Counted from the first letter of the stretch, positions 42,500 through 52,992 are shown. The stretch: 64,000 nucleotides of DNA from Allobosea psychrotolerans (GCF_002917105.1 NZ_PQFZ01000011.1:124001-188000); one strand, 5' to 3'. The notes: a model not told the origin generated them from the letters alone. A program made the numbers and translations.

Positions 42500-45442
42500 T
42501 CAAGCCGCCTCGGACGAGCTCGCGGCGGCAGCCCCGACGAGGCGCCTCGCCTCGGCCGCGCTCATCGGCTGGCCGAAGATGTAGCCTTGCGCGTATTGGC
42601 AGCCGAGCTGGTAGAGCTCGATCGCGTCGGACTCGCTCTCTGCGCCCTCGGCGACCACGTCCATGTGCAGGTCGGCGGCGAGCTGGACGATCGAGCGCAG
42701 GATCACCGGCGGCTTGCCGTTGCCCATCTGGCGCACAAAGCTCTGGTCGACCTTGATCGTGTCGAAGGGGAAGCGCTGCAGATAGGACAGCGAGGAGTAG
42801 CCCGTGCCGAAATCGTCCAGCGACAGCCCCGCGCCCAGATCGCGGATGCGGCTGAGCATCTGGGCGGCGTATTCCGGGTTCTCCATCACCAGGCTCTCGG
42901 TGATTTCGAGCTTGAGCGTACCGGGCAGCACGCGCCGGCGGCCGAGCACGGTCTTGACGTCATGCAGCAGGTCGTGGCGCAGCAATTGCCGGCTGGAGAC
43001 GTTGACGCTGGCGAAGATCGGCGGGTCGACCTCGAGCGCCGCCTGCCAGGCTTCCAGCTCGCGCGCCGTGCGGTCCATGACATAGACGCCGAGATCGACG
43101 ATCAGCCCGGTTTCCTCGGCGATGGCGAGGAAGTCCTGCGGCATCAACCGCCCCTCGCGCTGATGGTCCCAGCGCACCAGCGCCTCGAAGCCGGCGATGG
43201 TGCGGTCTTCCAGCCGGACGATCGGCTGGTACATCACCTGGATCTCGCCGCGCTCGATAGCGCGACGCAGATCGCTTTCGAGTGCCAGCCGGTCGTTGCG
43301 GTCGGTCCGCATCGCCGGCACGAAGACCTCGATCTTGTTGCCGCCCTGGCGCTTGGCATGGGCCATGGCGAGCTCGGCGTTCTTCAGCGCATCGTCCTTG
43401 CGCGCAGCGGGCGCCGGGTCGAACAGGGCGAGCCCGATCGAGGGCGTCAGGAAGATCTCCCGCTCCGCGAAGGTCACCGGCGTCGAGACGGCGCGGCGCA
43501 CCAGCTCGGCCAGCGCCAGGATGCGCTCGGGGTCGCGCTCCGAGACCAGGATCATCGCAAAGGTGTCGCCGCCGATGCGGGCGAGCGTGTCCTGCGCCCG
43601 CAGCAATCGCCCGAGCCGGCGCGCCAGCGTCAGTAGGATCGAATCGCCGGCGGAGAAGCCGACGGATTCGTTGACCTGCTTGAACCGGTCGATATCGATC
43701 ACGAGCACGGTGGGGCGGATGTTCTCGTCGGCGCGGCAGAAGCCGAAGATCGCGCCCAGCCGGTCCTGGAAGAGCTTGCGGTTGGGCAGGCCGGTAAGGT
43801 TGTCGTGGACCGCGTCGTGCAGCAGCCGCTCCTGCGCGGTGCGCTGCTCGGTGACATCAGACAGCGTGCCGATGACGCGGATGACCTCGCCGTCGGAGCC
43901 GATGACCGGCCGCGCCTTGAGGTTGAACCAGTGATAGGCGCCATTGGCCGAGCGCAGGCGGGAATCGAGGTTGAGCTTGCCGCGGCGCTGCTCCAGCACC
44001 GCGTCGAGCGTCACGCGGTAACGATCGCGGTCGGCGACATGCATGTGTTCGAGCCAGCGCGCGGCCGAGCCTTCGAGCGAGCCGCGCGGCAGCCCGAGCA
44101 GCGACTCGATCTGCGGGGAGACGAAGATCTTGTCGGCGGTGACGTCCCAGTCGAAGACGAGGTCGCCGGCGCCCGAGAGCGCGAGCGCCCGCCGCTCCGT
44201 ATCCGAGACCAGGCCTTGCGACACCGCGCCGCCCGCAAAAGCATGCTGGATCACGGTGAAGCCGATCAGCAGCACGATCAGCACCAGGCCGCCCAACAAG
44301 GCAGGCGCGACCAGATCGCGTTGAAATTGCCCGGTTACGGTGAAGCCGGCGGCGGTGACCCAGACCGCGAGCAGGAACCAGGTCGGGATCAGCATCACGG
44401 CGCGCTCATAGCCATGCGTCGCCAGATGCAGGATCAGAACGAAGCCGACTGCCGCGACCGCGGCGATCGAGATCCGCGCGATGCCTGAGGCCATCGGCGC
44501 GTCGAATACGGCAAGGCCGAAGAGCCCGGCAAGGCCGAGGATCCAGACGATGGTGACGTGGCTGTAGCGCACATGCCAGCGCGCGAGATTGAGATAGGCG
44601 AAGAGGAAGACGAGCAGCGTCGCCGCCAGCACCACCTCCGCCCCGGCGCGATAGATGCGTTCGATCGCGGGAGTCAGTGGGAAGATGCGCTGGAAGAAGC
44701 CGAAATCGAGCCCGGCATAAGCGAGCACGGCCCAGGCGAGCGCAGCCGCGGCCGGAAAGATCACCGCGCCCTTGACCACGAAGATGATGGTCAGGAACAG
44801 CGCCAGCAGGCCGGCGATGCCGATGATGATGCCCTTGTAGAGCGTCAGCCCGTTGGTCTTCTGGCGATAGGCCTCCTGCTCGTAGAGATAGAGCTGCGGC
44901 AGGTTCGGCGATTTCAGCTCGGCGACAAAGGTCACCGTCGTGCCGGGGTCGAGCGTGATCAGGAAGACGTCGGCATCCGGGCTCGCCTCGCGGTCGGGGG
45001 AGAGGCCCTGGCTCGCGGTCACAGCCTCGATGCGGCGGTCGCCGAGATCGGGCCAGATCACGCCTGAGCCGATCAGCCTGTGGAAGGGCGCGACCAAAAG
45101 CCGGTCGATCTGCTCGTCGGAATCATTGGTCAGCGCGAAGACGATCCAATCCGGCCGCGCACCGGATTCGCGCGCCCTGACCGCGATGCGGCGCACGATG
45201 CCGTCGGGCCCCGGCGCGGTCGAGATCTGGATGACGTCGCCGTCCGACTTGTTGCGCTCGACCACATTGGTCAGGTCGATCACCGGCGTGTCGACGGGAA
45301 CGCGCACGGCTTCGACGGCAAGCGCCGGGCTCGCCGTCTCGACGGCGAACCAGAGCGCGAGGCCGGCAAGCGCGAGGCCAATCCGGAGAAGTCGATCAGG
45401 AAGGGACAAGCGCGGCTCGGAGCTGGGACGGAAAGCGATCAT
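42500..45442 (-). CDS. membrane PAS-GGDEF-EAL c-di-GMP protein with degenerate GGDEF
   Basis: From the ATG at 45442 the product is 980 residues. Order: signal sequence, a periplasmic 7TMR-DISM-like domain (about 45-195), seven membrane helices (about 200-400), a PAS fold (420-530), GGDEF (545-705) and EAL (720-960). The GGDEF site reads GGDTF at 624-628, so cyclase activity is doubtful, while an RxxD inhibitory-site motif (RAQD) lies five residues before it. The EAL side is intact: [36 protein letters not shown] and AEGAES. It probably degrades c-di-GMP in response to a periplasmic or membrane signal. Confidence 0.92.
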   Translation of the reverse strand: MIAFRPSSEPRLSLPDRLLRIGLALAGLALWFAVETASPALAVEAVRVPVDTPVIDLTNVVERNKSDGDVIQISTAPGPDGIVRRIAVRARESGARPDWIVFALTNDSDEQIDRLLVAPFHRLIGSGVIWPDLGDRRIEAVTASQGLSPDREASPDADVFLITLDPGTTVTFVAELKSPNLPQLYLYEQEAYRQKTNGLTLYKGIIIGIAGLLALFLTIIFVVKGAVIFPAAAALAWAVLAYAGLDFGFFQRIFPLTPAIERIYRAGAEVVLAATLLVFLFAYLNLARWHVRYSHVTIVWILGLAGLFGLAVFDAPMASGIARISIAAVAAVGFVLILHLATHGYERAVMLIPTWFLLAVWVTAAGFTVTGQFQRDLVAPALLGGLVLIVLLIGFTVIQHAFAGGAVSQGLVSDTERRALALSGAGDLVFDWDVTADKIFVSPQIESLLGLPRGSLEGSAARWLEHMHVADRDRYRVTLDAVLEQRRGKLNLDSRLRSANGAYHWFNLKARPVIGSDGEVIRVIGTLSDVTEQRTAQERLLHDAVHDNLTGLPNRKLFQDRLGAIFGFCRADENIRPTVLVIDIDRFKQVNESVGFSAGDSILLTLARRLGRLLRAQDTLARIGGDTFAMILVSERDPERILALAELVRRAVSTPVTFAEREIFLTPSIGLALFDPAPAARKDDALKNAELAMAHAKRQGGNKIEVFVPAMRTDRNDRLALESDLRRAIERGEIQVMYQPIVRLEDRTIAGFEALVRWDHQREGRLMPQDFLAIAEETGLIVDLGVYVMDRTARELEAWQAALEVDPPIFASVNVSSRQLLRHDLLHDVKTVLGRRRVLPGTLKLEITESLVMENPEYAAQMLSRIRDLGAGLSLDDFGTGYSSLSYLQRFPFDTIKVDQSFVRQMGNGKPPVILRSIVQLAADLHMDVVAEGAESESDAIELYQLGCQYAQGYIFGQPMSAAEARRLVGAAAASSSEAA

Positions 45443-45450
45443 TCGAATGC

Positions 45451-45562
45451 TAGAGCCTTGCGCGAAAAAGTGGGTACCGGTTTTTCGCATGAGCAATGCT
45501 CTAAACTTTTAGAAGCGATCACGTCGCATTCGGAGGGAACCGTCCGAATGCGACGTGATCTA
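45451..45562. repeat. dispersed repeat family A, long form
   Basis: Carries GCGAAAAAGTGGGTACCGG, then TTTTTCGCATGAGCAATGCT, then TTAGAAGCGATCACG and a hairpin with GCATTCGGAGG and CCGTCCGAATGC arms, ending GACGTGATCTA. It is the twin of 10614-10720. It lies directly upstream of the EAL protein gene, and reading back through it would add a false 18-residue extension. Confidence 0.8.
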
Positions 45563-45622
45563 GTAACCAGTCGTATCGGCGGCTCATGGCGAGGGCAAGG
45601 CGAGGAATCGGCCAGCCCACCG

Positions 45623-46219
45623 TCACTTTTCCATCGGCAGACGGTCGCTGGACAGGGCAGCATAGAGCAGATGATCGGCCCAGGAGCCGTTGATGCGCAG
45701 ATAGGCCCGCGCCATGCCCTCGCTTTGGAAGCCGACCCGTTCCAGCAGGCGCTTCGACGGTTCGTTGTTGGGCAGGCAGGCGGCCTCGACGCGGTGCAGC
45801 GCGAGATCCTGGAAGGCGAAGCGCAAGGCGCCGCGCACGGCTTCGGTCATGTAGCCCTTGCCGGCATGGCGCTCGCCCATCCAGTAGCCGAGCGTGCAGG
45901 CCTGGGCGACGCCGCGCCTGACGAGCCCGAGCGTCAGCCCGCCGAGCAGGATTTCCGAGCGCGTGTCGAAGATGAAGAGCGAATAGGCCTCGTCGGTCGC
46001 GATCTCGCGGGCGGCACGCTTGACCCGCAGGCGGAAGGAGGTGCGCGTCAGGTCGTCCTCGTTCCAGACAGGCTCCCAGGGCGTCAGGAATTCGCGGCTT
46101 TCCATGCGCAGCACGGCCCAGGCGGCGTAGTCGGTTGCAACAGGCGCGCGCAGCACGAGGTTTTGCGTGCGGATCAGCGGGCGCGTCGGTGGATCCGTCG
46201 AGAAGCGGAAGAGCGCCAT
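45623..46219 (-). CDS. GNAT family acetyltransferase, RimJ-like
   Basis: Encodes 198 residues. LRAPVATDYAAWAVLRMESREFLTPWEP, then LGYWMGERHAGKGYMTEAVRGALRFAF (acetyl-CoA loop) and ACLPNNEPSKRLLERVGFQSEGMARAYLRINGSW fit RimJ/RimL-type protein N-acetyltransferases. RimJ acetylates ribosomal protein S5 in E. coli; the target here is not shown. It begins 6 bp after the M16 peptidase stop, so it is the last gene of the thrC-M16-acetyltransferase run. Confidence 0.88.
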   Translation of the reverse strand: MALFRFSTDPPTRPLIRTQNLVLRAPVATDYAAWAVLRMESREFLTPWEPVWNEDDLTRTSFRLRVKRAAREIATDEAYSLFIFDTRSEILLGGLTLGLVRRGVAQACTLGYWMGERHAGKGYMTEAVRGALRFAFQDLALHRVEAACLPNNEPSKRLLERVGFQSEGMARAYLRINGSWADHLLYAALSSDRLPMEK

Positions 46220-46225
46220 CGCGGT

Positions 46226-47569
46226 TCAGTCCGGGACGCGGGCTGCGTGGAGCAGGCGCTGGGCCGGCGGCAGGCCCTGCAGCGGTCCGACCGCCGCGAC
46301 CGTCGGCTGGTGGCCGAGCAGCGAGCGCCCGGCGGCGCGGACGTCTTCCAGGGTCACCGCATCGAGCCGCGCGGCAAGCTCTTCGCGCGGAATGGCGCGG
46401 CCGAAGAGCAGCACCTGTCGCGCCATCTGCTCAAGCTTGCCGCCGGGGCTTTCAAGCGAGGCCAGAAGCCCGACCTTCATCTGCGCCCGGGCGCGCGCGA
46501 CCTCGATTTCGCTGACGTCCTCGGCCGCCTGGCGCAGGCAGGCGAGCGCGACGTCGATCAGTTCGCCGACATCCTCGGGCGCGGTGCCGGCGCTGATGCC
46601 GAACACGCCGCAATCCGAGAAGGGCCAATGGAAGGCGTCGATCGCATAGGCGAGGCCGCGCTGCTCGCGGACCTGCTGGAACAGCCGCGACGACAGCCCG
46701 CCGCCGAGCACCGAGGAGAAGATCTGCAGCGGGTAATGTGCGCCATTGCTGAAGGGCTGGCCGGGAAAGCCGAGGACGAGATGGACCTGCTCTTCGTCGC
46801 TCTTGATTCGGGCCTCGCCGCCGCGATAGTGGCCAACGTCGCGGGGGGGAGCGGTGGCGGGCCCCGGGGGCAGGGCGGAGAGATGCTTTTCCGCCAGGGC
46901 GACGAGTTCGGCATGGTCGACGGCGCCCGAAGCCGCCAGCACCATGTTGCCGGCATGGTAGTGCCGCGCCAGATAGGCGCGGATCGCATCGGGTGTGAAA
47001 CCCTTAACCGTCTTGGCCGTGCCCAGGATCGGCCGGCCGAGCGGCTGGTCGGGAAAGGCGGCCTGCAGGAAGCGATCATAGACGAGGTCGTCGGGCGTAT
47101 CCTGGACGGCGCTGATCTCCTGCAGGATCACGCCCTTCTCGCGCTTGAGTTCCTCGGCGGTCAGCGCCGGCGCGGTCAGGATATCGGAGAGGATGTCGAC
47201 GGCCAGCGGCAGGTCGGAGCCGAGCACGCGAGCGGTGTAGCAGGTATATTCGACCGATGTCGCGGCGTTCAGATCGCCGCCGACACTCTCGATCTCCTCG
47301 GCGATCTCGAGCGCATTGCGCCGCGCCGTGCCCTTGAAGGCCATGTGCTCGAGCAGATGGGCGAGGCCGTGCTCATGGGGCAGCTCATCGCGCGAGCCGG
47401 CGCCGATCCAGATGCCGAGCGAGACCGTCACGGCATGGTCCATATGCTGCGAGACGATGCGCAGGCCCGAGGGCAGCGTCGTCAGCCCGACATCGGGATC
47501 GTGCATGCCATGGCCGTTGCCGGTCGGCGCCGCGATGTCGGCTGTCTCGGCCGGGCCGGTCGCGCTCAT
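46226..47569 (-). CDS. M16 family zinc metallopeptidase (processing-peptidase type)
   Basis: Encodes 447 residues. The inverted zinc motif is HLLEH at residues 71-75 in GLAHLLEHMAFKGT, with the third ligand Glu in ALEIAEEIESVGGDLNA about 75 residues later as expected. The second M16 domain ends with LGHQPTVAAVGPLQ. Relatives resemble the mitochondrial processing peptidase beta subunit and degrade or process short peptides in the cytoplasm. It overlaps the thrC stop by 4 bp, the conserved order in Hyphomicrobiales. Confidence 0.94.
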   Translation of the reverse strand: MSATGPAETADIAAPTGNGHGMHDPDVGLTTLPSGLRIVSQHMDHAVTVSLGIWIGAGSRDELPHEHGLAHLLEHMAFKGTARRNALEIAEEIESVGGDLNAATSVEYTCYTARVLGSDLPLAVDILSDILTAPALTAEELKREKGVILQEISAVQDTPDDLVYDRFLQAAFPDQPLGRPILGTAKTVKGFTPDAIRAYLARHYHAGNMVLAASGAVDHAELVALAEKHLSALPPGPATAPPRDVGHYRGGEARIKSDEEQVHLVLGFPGQPFSNGAHYPLQIFSSVLGGGLSSRLFQQVREQRGLAYAIDAFHWPFSDCGVFGISAGTAPEDVGELIDVALACLRQAAEDVSEIEVARARAQMKVGLLASLESPGGKLEQMARQVLLFGRAIPREELAARLDAVTLEDVRAAGRSLLGHQPTVAAVGPLQGLPPAQRLLHAARVPD

Positions 47570-48981
47570 GCCGCCGCTCCCCTGACCGCCCGCGCATTCT
47601 GCCGGACGAAATCCTCGATTCGGGCGAGATCGTTCGGCAGCAAGGTGAAGCGCTCCTGGCGCTCCATCAGATCGGCGAGATGGGCCGGCAAAGCAGGTGA
47701 GATGCCGCTCGCCGCCTTCACCGCCACGGGGAATTTTGCGGGATGGGCCGTACCGAGCACGATCATCGGTGTGGCCGGATCGGCCGTGAGGCCGCGCCGC
47801 GCTGCGCCGACGCCCACCGCCGTATGCGGATCGAGCAGATAGCCCGATTCGCGCCAGGTCCGGTCGATCTCGGCGGCGGTCTGCGCCTCATCGATCGCGG
47901 TGGCGTCGAACTCGTTGCGGATCTTCGCCAAGGGCCCGGCTGCGATCTCGAAACGGCCGGATTGCTGCAGCGATTGCATCAAACGGCGCACGGCAGCGCC
48001 GTCGCGGTCATGCGCCTCGAACAGCAGGCGCTCGAAATTCGATGAGATCTGGATGTCCATCGAGGGCGAGGTCGTCGCGGCGACGCCGCGCATCTCATAG
48101 ACGCCGCTCGCCAGCGTCCGCGCCAGGATGTCGTTGCTGTTGGTACCGATCAGCAATCGTTGGATCGGCAGTCCCATGCGCTTGGCGACGAAGCCGGCGA
48201 GGACATCGCCGAAATTTCCGGTCGGCACGGCGAAGGAGACCTTGCGTGCCGGCCCGCCAAGCGCCACCGCCGAGGTGAAGTAGTACACGCTCTGTGCCGC
48301 GACCCGAGCCCAGTTGATCGAGTTGACGCCGGAGAGGCCGATCTCGTCGCGGAAGGCGTGGTGGTTGAACATCGCCTTCAGCAGATTCTGGCAATCGTCG
48401 AAGGTGCCGTCGACCGCGATGGCGTGGACATTGGGCGCGTCGACCGTCGTCATCTGCCGGCGCTGCACATCCGAAACCCGCCCCTGCGGGTAGAGGATGA
48501 AGACATCGACGCGGGCAAGGCCCTTGAAGGCGTCGATCGCCGCCCCGCCGGTGTCGCCCGAGGTCGCGCCGACGATGGTGGCGCGCTCGCCGCGCAAGGC
48601 CAGGACATGGTCCATCAATCGCCCGAGCAATTGCATCGCCACGTCCTTGAAGGCGAGCGTCGGGCCGTGGAAGAGTTCGAGCACGAAGAGATTGTCGGCC
48701 AGCTGCGTCAGCGGGCAGACGGCCGGATGCCGGAAGCTGGCATAGGCGGCCTCGATCATCTCACCCAGCGCCTTGGTCTCGATGTCGCCATCGATCAGCG
48801 CGCCGAGCACGCGTTCGGCGACCTGCGTATAGGATTTTCCGGCAAAGCCCGCGATCTCGGCCTGCGGCAGGACAGGCCAGGATTTCGGTACGTAAAGTCC
48901 GCCATCGCGGGCAAGCCCGGCGAGAAGCGCATCGGAAAAGGAGAGCGCGGGCGCTTCCCCGCGAGTGGACACATGCAGCAC
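47566..48981 (-). CDS. thrC: threonine synthase
   Basis: Encodes 471 residues of the long ThrC type. It starts MLHVSTRGEAPALSFSDALL. The PLP lysine is Lys112 in FHGPTLAFKDVAMQLLG, and GATSGDTGGAAIDAFKGL binds the phosphate of the cofactor. It converts O-phosphohomoserine to threonine, using the product of the ThrB encoded at 33.4-34.4 kb. It lies 71 bp downstream of the SURF1 gene and overlaps the M16 gene by 4 bp. Confidence 0.96.
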   Translation of the reverse strand: MLHVSTRGEAPALSFSDALLAGLARDGGLYVPKSWPVLPQAEIAGFAGKSYTQVAERVLGALIDGDIETKALGEMIEAAYASFRHPAVCPLTQLADNLFVLELFHGPTLAFKDVAMQLLGRLMDHVLALRGERATIVGATSGDTGGAAIDAFKGLARVDVFILYPQGRVSDVQRRQMTTVDAPNVHAIAVDGTFDDCQNLLKAMFNHHAFRDEIGLSGVNSINWARVAAQSVYYFTSAVALGGPARKVSFAVPTGNFGDVLAGFVAKRMGLPIQRLLIGTNSNDILARTLASGVYEMRGVAATTSPSMDIQISSNFERLLFEAHDRDGAAVRRLMQSLQQSGRFEIAAGPLAKIRNEFDATAIDEAQTAAEIDRTWRESGYLLDPHTAVGVGAARRGLTADPATPMIVLGTAHPAKFPVAVKAASGISPALPAHLADLMERQERFTLLPNDLARIEDFVRQNARAVRGAAA

Positions 48982-49052
48982 GGCGTTTGGTCTCGGTGAT
49001 CTCAGTTGAAGCTATAGGCTGCTCTGCCAGTTTCGGCAAAACCGGCTGTGCA

Positions 49053-49844
49053 TCACGGCACTGCGTCGCCGGGCTTGCGTGCCTGCGGAATCTTGCGCGC
49101 CTGCAGGGCGAAGGCCGCGAACACCCCAAGCAGCGTCAGTGCCAGCCCGAACCAGGTCAGCGCATATTGCAGGTGGTTGTCGGGAATCCGGGCGATCAGC
49201 TCCTTGGGGTCGACCCCGGCGGGCGGGGTCAGGCCGTCGCCCTGGCGCTCGGCCTCGAGATAGAAGGAGGGGCCGCCGCTCAAGCCCAGCGAGGCCGCGA
49301 TGGCGGCAGGATCGCGCGTATAGAACTCGCGCTGGGCGGGCAGGTCGGTGGGCGTGAAGGCGTTGCGCGCCTCCCCAGCGCGCAGGAAGCCGGTGACCGT
49401 CGCCGGACCGGCCGCGGGCTTGATCTCGCCGAGCCTGTTCTCCGGCACGAAGCCGCGATTGACCAGGATCGTGCCGCCATCCGCCAGCCGGAAGCCCTGG
49501 AAGATCCAGCGGCCGAAGCCGGAGAGCTGGCGCGTGCCCGGTCCGCCCGCGGCGATCGTGGTACGCACGCTGGCGAAGGGACCGTCGATGAAGGCTCCGC
49601 TTGCCGCGACGCGCGTCAGGTCGAGCTTGGCCAGGTCGAGCGTGGCCCAGTCGGCGGTGGTGGGCATGGCGGCGGGGACGCCGGCGGCCTGCGCCTCCAG
49701 CCTTGCGATGAAGTCGTGCTTCTCGGTCATGCGCTCGAGCTGCCAGGCTCCAAGCGCGCAAAGCACCAGTGTGCCGATGACCGTCAGGATCGCCGGAGCG
49801 ACCAAGCTGGGGCGGCGCCGGGCGGGGAGGGCCTCGCCGCTCAT
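49053..49844 (-). CDS. SURF1 family cytochrome oxidase assembly protein
   Basis: Encodes 263 residues with two membrane helices, at about 14-36 and 230-250, and a periplasmic domain between. LGAWQLERMTEKHDFIARLEAQ, GRWIFQGFRLADGGTILVNRGFVP and HLQYALTWFGLALTL are SURF1 signatures. It delivers or holds heme a for subunit I of the aa3 oxidase. It overlaps the DUF983 gene by 4 bp in the oxidase operon. Confidence 0.93.
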   Translation of the reverse strand: MSGEALPARRRPSLVAPAILTVIGTLVLCALGAWQLERMTEKHDFIARLEAQAAGVPAAMPTTADWATLDLAKLDLTRVAASGAFIDGPFASVRTTIAAGGPGTRQLSGFGRWIFQGFRLADGGTILVNRGFVPENRLGEIKPAAGPATVTGFLRAGEARNAFTPTDLPAQREFYTRDPAAIAASLGLSGGPSFYLEAERQGDGLTPPAGVDPKELIARIPDNHLQYALTWFGLALTLLGVFAAFALQARKIPQARKPGDAVP

Positions 49845-50215
49845 TTCTCCAGCCTGCCCTCTTCCGCCTTGTTGACATATTGCAGGGCGACCGCGAGCCC
49901 CTTCATCGGGCGCAGCAGGGCCAGGCAGACGATCACGGCGAGCGGCAGCCAGATCACCATATGCACCCAGATCGGCGGCTCATAGGCGATCTCGACATAG
50001 AGCGCCGAGCCCAGCACGGCGAAACCCGCGATCAGCATGATGAAGACGGCAGGCCCGTCGGCCGAATCGGCGAAGGAGAAGTCGAGCCCGCAGGCGCTGC
50101 AGCGCGGGCGCACCTTGAGGAAGCCGTCGAACAATTTGCCTTCGCCGCAGCGCGGGCAGCGTCCGGTCAGCCCCGTGGTATAGGGCGAGGGCAGATTATG
50201 GTGTTCGTCGGCCAT
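49841..50215 (-). CDS. DUF983 domain-containing membrane protein
   Basis: From the ATG at 50215 the product is 124 residues. It has a CPRCGEGKLFDGFLKVRPRCSACG double-CxxC zinc-ribbon-like segment (residues about 20-42, given in parts), then two membrane helices. DUF983 genes regularly lie between ctaE and SURF1 in Alphaproteobacteria, suggesting a role in oxidase assembly, perhaps metal handling. A longer upstream frame runs into the terminator region and is rejected. Confidence 0.88.
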   Translation of the reverse strand: MADEHHNLPSPYTTGLTGRCPRCGEGKLFDGFLKVRPRCSACGLDFSFADSADGPAVFIMLIAGFAVLGSALYVEIAYEPPIWVHMVIWLPLAVIVCLALLRPMKGLAVALQYVNKAEEGRLEK

Positions 50216-50285
50216 GGCGGCCTCCATCAAAGCATGATGCCGAAGGGTGTCTTTCGGACGAGGGCATCGTGCGGCTTCAAAGCAC

Positions 50286-50309
50286 AAAGGCGGCCTTGCG
50301 GCCGCCTTT
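50286..50309 (-). terminator. hairpin after ctaE, probable partial terminator
   Basis: AAAGGCGGCC pairs perfectly with GGCCGCCTTT across a 4-base loop. It lies 27 bp after the ctaE stop. The minus strand continues GTGCTTTG, not a full T-tract, so it may be a weak terminator or attenuate expression of the downstream DUF983-SURF1 genes. Confidence 0.6.
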
Positions 50310-50335
50310 GCCATATCAGTGCTTGCGGCCGTTCG

Positions 50336-51202
50336 TCAGTGCGCCGCCGCGGCGACGTGAGCCCCCGCGCCCCAGACATAGATCGAGGCGAACAGGAACA
50401 GCCAGACCACGTCGACGAAATGCCAGTACCAGGCGGCGAATTCGAAGCCGAGATGCTGGTCGGGTTTGAAATGGCCGAGATAGGCCCGGTAGAGGCAGAT
50501 CGCCAGGAAGATCGTGCCGATGATGACGTGGAAGCCGTGGAAGCCGGTCGCCATGAAGAAGGTCGCGCCATAGACATTGCCGCTGAAGGCGAAGGCCGCG
50601 TGCGAATACTCATAGGCCTGGCAGAGCGTGAACAGCATGCCGAGGATCACGGTGAGCCAGAGGCCTTGCTTCAGCCCCTTGCGGTCGCCCTCGATCAAAG
50701 CGTGATGCGCCCAGGTCACGGTGGTGCCCGAGGTCAGCAGGATCAGCGTGTTGAGCAGCGGCAGGTGCCAGGGGTCGAAGGTCTGGATGCCCTTGGGCGG
50801 CCAGACGCCGCCGGTGAACTCCTGGCGCGTGAAGTTGATCGCCTCGTAGCTGAACAGGCTGGCGTCGAAATAGGCCCAGAACCAGGCCACGAAGAACATC
50901 ACCTCGGAGGCGATGAACATGATCATGCCGTAGCGATGGTGCATCTGCACCACCTTGGTGTGGTAGCCTTCCTTCTCGGCCTCGCGGATCACGTCCATCC
51001 ACCAGGCGAGCATGGTGTAGAGCACGCCAAGCAGGCCGATGCCGAAGACCATTGGGCCGAGCTTCATGCCGCCCAGCAGCATGGCCTTCATCCACATCAC
51101 GGCGCCGATCGCCATCACCGTCGCGCTGGTGGCGCCGACGAGCGGCCACGGGCTCGGGTCGACGAGATGGTAGTCGTGGTTCTTGGTATGGGCCCCGGCC
51201 AT
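50336..51202 (-). CDS. ctaE: cytochrome c oxidase subunit III
   Basis: Encodes 288 residues with seven membrane helices. [52 protein letters not shown] and [16 protein letters not shown] are diagnostic. It is the third core subunit of the aa3-type oxidase in the inner membrane, stabilising proton uptake by subunit I. It lies between ctaG and DUF983 on the minus strand. Confidence 0.97.
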   Translation of the reverse strand: MAGAHTKNHDYHLVDPSPWPLVGATSATVMAIGAVMWMKAMLLGGMKLGPMVFGIGLLGVLYTMLAWWMDVIREAEKEGYHTKVVQMHHRYGMIMFIASEVMFFVAWFWAYFDASLFSYEAINFTRQEFTGGVWPPKGIQTFDPWHLPLLNTLILLTSGTTVTWAHHALIEGDRKGLKQGLWLTVILGMLFTLCQAYEYSHAAFAFSGNVYGATFFMATGFHGFHVIIGTIFLAICLYRAYLGHFKPDQHLGFEFAAWYWHFVDVVWLFLFASIYVWGAGAHVAAAAH

Positions 51203-51269
51203 GTATCAGTCTCCGCGTCCGACTTTATCTGCGCAGCGCTTCGGCTTCGCTCGTATTAGGTTCGACTAG

Positions 51270-51872
51270 TTACAGGTTTGACTTGGCCGCGTCACCCTTG
51301 CCCTCGGCGACGGGCTGGCCCGCCTTCGACTGGAAATAGGTGTAGGACAAGGTCATCGAATTGACGCCGTCGAGGTCGCGGTTTCCTGCGATCTCCGGGT
51401 CGATGTAGAAAACCACCGGCGCCTCCAGGCTCTCGCCTGGCTGCAGCGTGTGCTCGGTGAAGCAGAAGCACTGGATCTTGACGAAATAGGCCGCGCCCTT
51501 CTCGGGCGCGATGTTGAAGGTCGCGATCCCGGTCGAGGTGCGGCTGGAGCGGTTGGTGATCTTGTAGAACACCGTCTGCGTCTGGCCGACGCGCAAGGTG
51601 ATCTCAGGGCTCTCGGGCGTGAAGGCCCAGCCCAGCCCGGGCGCGACATTGGCGTCGAACCGCACGGCCATGGTCCGGTCGAGGATCACGCCGGCGCCGG
51701 CTGTGCCGACCATCGGCGTGCCGCCGAAGCCCGTCGCCTTGCAGAACATGTCGTAGAGCGGCACCGAGGCGAAGGCCAGGCCGGTCATGCCCATGGCGAC
51801 GCCGGCGCAGATCAGCGCGGTGCGCCGCAGATGCGCAGGCTGTCCCTGAGGCGCGGGGGCGGGCGCCATCAC
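51270..51872 (-). CDS. ctaG: cytochrome c oxidase assembly protein CtaG/Cox11
   Basis: Encodes 200 residues. A single membrane helix near residues 17-38 is followed by a periplasmic copper-binding domain. LYDMFCKATGFGGTP provides one cysteine and KIQCFCFTEHTLQPGE the CFCF copper motif. It delivers copper to the Cu-B site of CtaD. It overlaps the small CoxF-like gene by 4 bp. Confidence 0.96.
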   Translation of the reverse strand: MMAPAPAPQGQPAHLRRTALICAGVAMGMTGLAFASVPLYDMFCKATGFGGTPMVGTAGAGVILDRTMAVRFDANVAPGLGWAFTPESPEITLRVGQTQTVFYKITNRSSRTSTGIATFNIAPEKGAAYFVKIQCFCFTEHTLQPGESLEAPVVFYIDPEIAGNRDLDGVNSMTLSYTYFQSKAGQPVAEGKGDAAKSNL

Positions 51873-52039
51873 AGCGGCCTGTTCATGATGGCTGGGCCGG
51901 TCTTCACCAGCGTCACCACGAAGAAGAACACGACGAGGCCGGCGAGCACCAGCGCCAGCGCCACCGAGCGGCGCCTGCGGCGCGCCAGATCCTCTGGCGT
52001 GAAAGCCGGCGCTTTCGGGCGCTTGGGAGCCTCGCTCAT
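51869..52039 (-). CDS. CoxF-like small membrane protein of the oxidase operon
   Basis: Encodes 56 residues from the ATG at 52039. A Pro/Lys-rich cytoplasmic N-terminus with [15 protein letters not shown] is followed by one membrane helix (about 26-46). It overlaps ctaB by 4 bp and ctaG by 4 bp, so it is a true member of the operon. Small proteins at this place between ctaB and ctaG are called CoxF or assembly protein in other Alphaproteobacteria. Function is not established. Confidence 0.85.
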   Translation of the reverse strand: MSEAPKRPKAPAFTPEDLARRRRRSVALALVLAGLVVFFFVVTLVKTGPAIMNRPL

Positions 52040-52992
52040 CCGATCACCTTGGGCAGCGCCCACATCAGGCCGAGGCTGTTCTCGGCGAGCAGTACGGCAA
52101 ACAGCAGGAAGAGATAGAGGATCGAGAAGCCGAACAGCGCATAGCAGGCCTTGCTCGCGGCCTCGCCCTGCGTCGTGCGCAGCACGCGCACCGCAAGTCC
52201 GATCATGGCCAGGCCCGTGATCACGGAGACGACGAGATAGATCAGCCCGCCGAAGCCCATCAGCGCGGGCAGCACGGCGACGGGCGCCATCACCAGCGAA
52301 TAGGCCATGATCTGGCGGCGCGTCGCGGCGGCGCCGGCGACATTGGGCAGCATCGGGATGCCGGCGCGGGCGTAGTCGTCGGACTTCACCAAAGCGAGCG
52401 CCCAGAAATGCGGCGGCGTCCACAGGAAAATGATCGCGAACAGCACCAGCGAATGCATGCCGAAATCGCCGGTCACCACGGCCTCGCCGATCATCGGAGG
52501 GAAGGCGCCGGCCGCGCCGCCGATGACGATGTTCTGGGGCGTCCAGCGCTTCAGCCACATCGAGTAGACAACGGCGTAGAAGAAGATCGTGAAGGCGAGC
52601 ATGCCGGCCGCCAGCAGGTTGGCGACGAGGCCGAGCACGAGCACGGAGCCGACCGACAGCGTCAAGCCGAAGGCCAGCGCCTCCGAGGGCAGGATGCGGC
52701 CGGCTGGAATCGGGCGCTTGGCGGTGCGCGTCATCAGCTTGTCGATGTCGGCGTCGTACCACATGTTGAGGCAGCCCGAGGCGCCGGCGCCCACAGCGAT
52801 CGCCAGCAAGGCGGCGAGGCCGAGCACCGGATGCACGGAACCCGGCGCGGTGGCCATGCCGGTAAGCGCGGTGACCACGACGAGCAGCATCACGCGCGGC
52901 TTCAGCAGCTCGAAGAAGTCGCGCGCCTCTCCCGTGGAGGTCAGCGCGCTGCCTTCGGTGCGAGGATCGATCCTGTCGAACACGGCGGACAT
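52036..52992 (-). CDS. ctaB: heme o synthase (protoheme IX farnesyltransferase)
   Basis: Encodes 318 residues with about nine membrane helices. The prenyl-transfer motifs are [25 protein letters not shown] in parts near residue 95 and [22 protein letters not shown] near 210. It adds the farnesyl group to protoheme in the inner membrane; CtaA (not here) then makes heme a. It lies 167 bp after ctaD. That gap has no gene. Confidence 0.96.
   Translation of the reverse strand: MSAVFDRIDPRTEGSALTSTGEARDFFELLKPRVMLLVVVTALTGMATAPGSVHPVLGLAALLAIAVGAGASGCLNMWYDADIDKLMTRTAKRPIPAGRILPSEALAFGLTLSVGSVLVLGLVANLLAAGMLAFTIFFYAVVYSMWLKRWTPQNIVIGGAAGAFPPMIGEAVVTGDFGMHSLVLFAIIFLWTPPHFWALALVKSDDYARAGIPMLPNVAGAAATRRQIMAYSLVMAPVAVLPALMGFGGLIYLVVSVITGLAMIGLAVRVLRTTQGEAASKACYALFGFSILYLFLLFAVLLAENSLGLMWALPKVIG

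Noticed and set aside
45443..45496. N-terminal extension of the EAL protein ([11 protein letters not shown]...)
   Set aside because: The residues are encoded by the family A repeat; the same false peptide can be read from other copies.
45080..47842. 920-codon plus-strand open frame opposite the acetyltransferase, M16 and thrC genes
   Set aside because: Same antisense effect; no ribosome site or domain, while the minus-strand genes have full family motifs.
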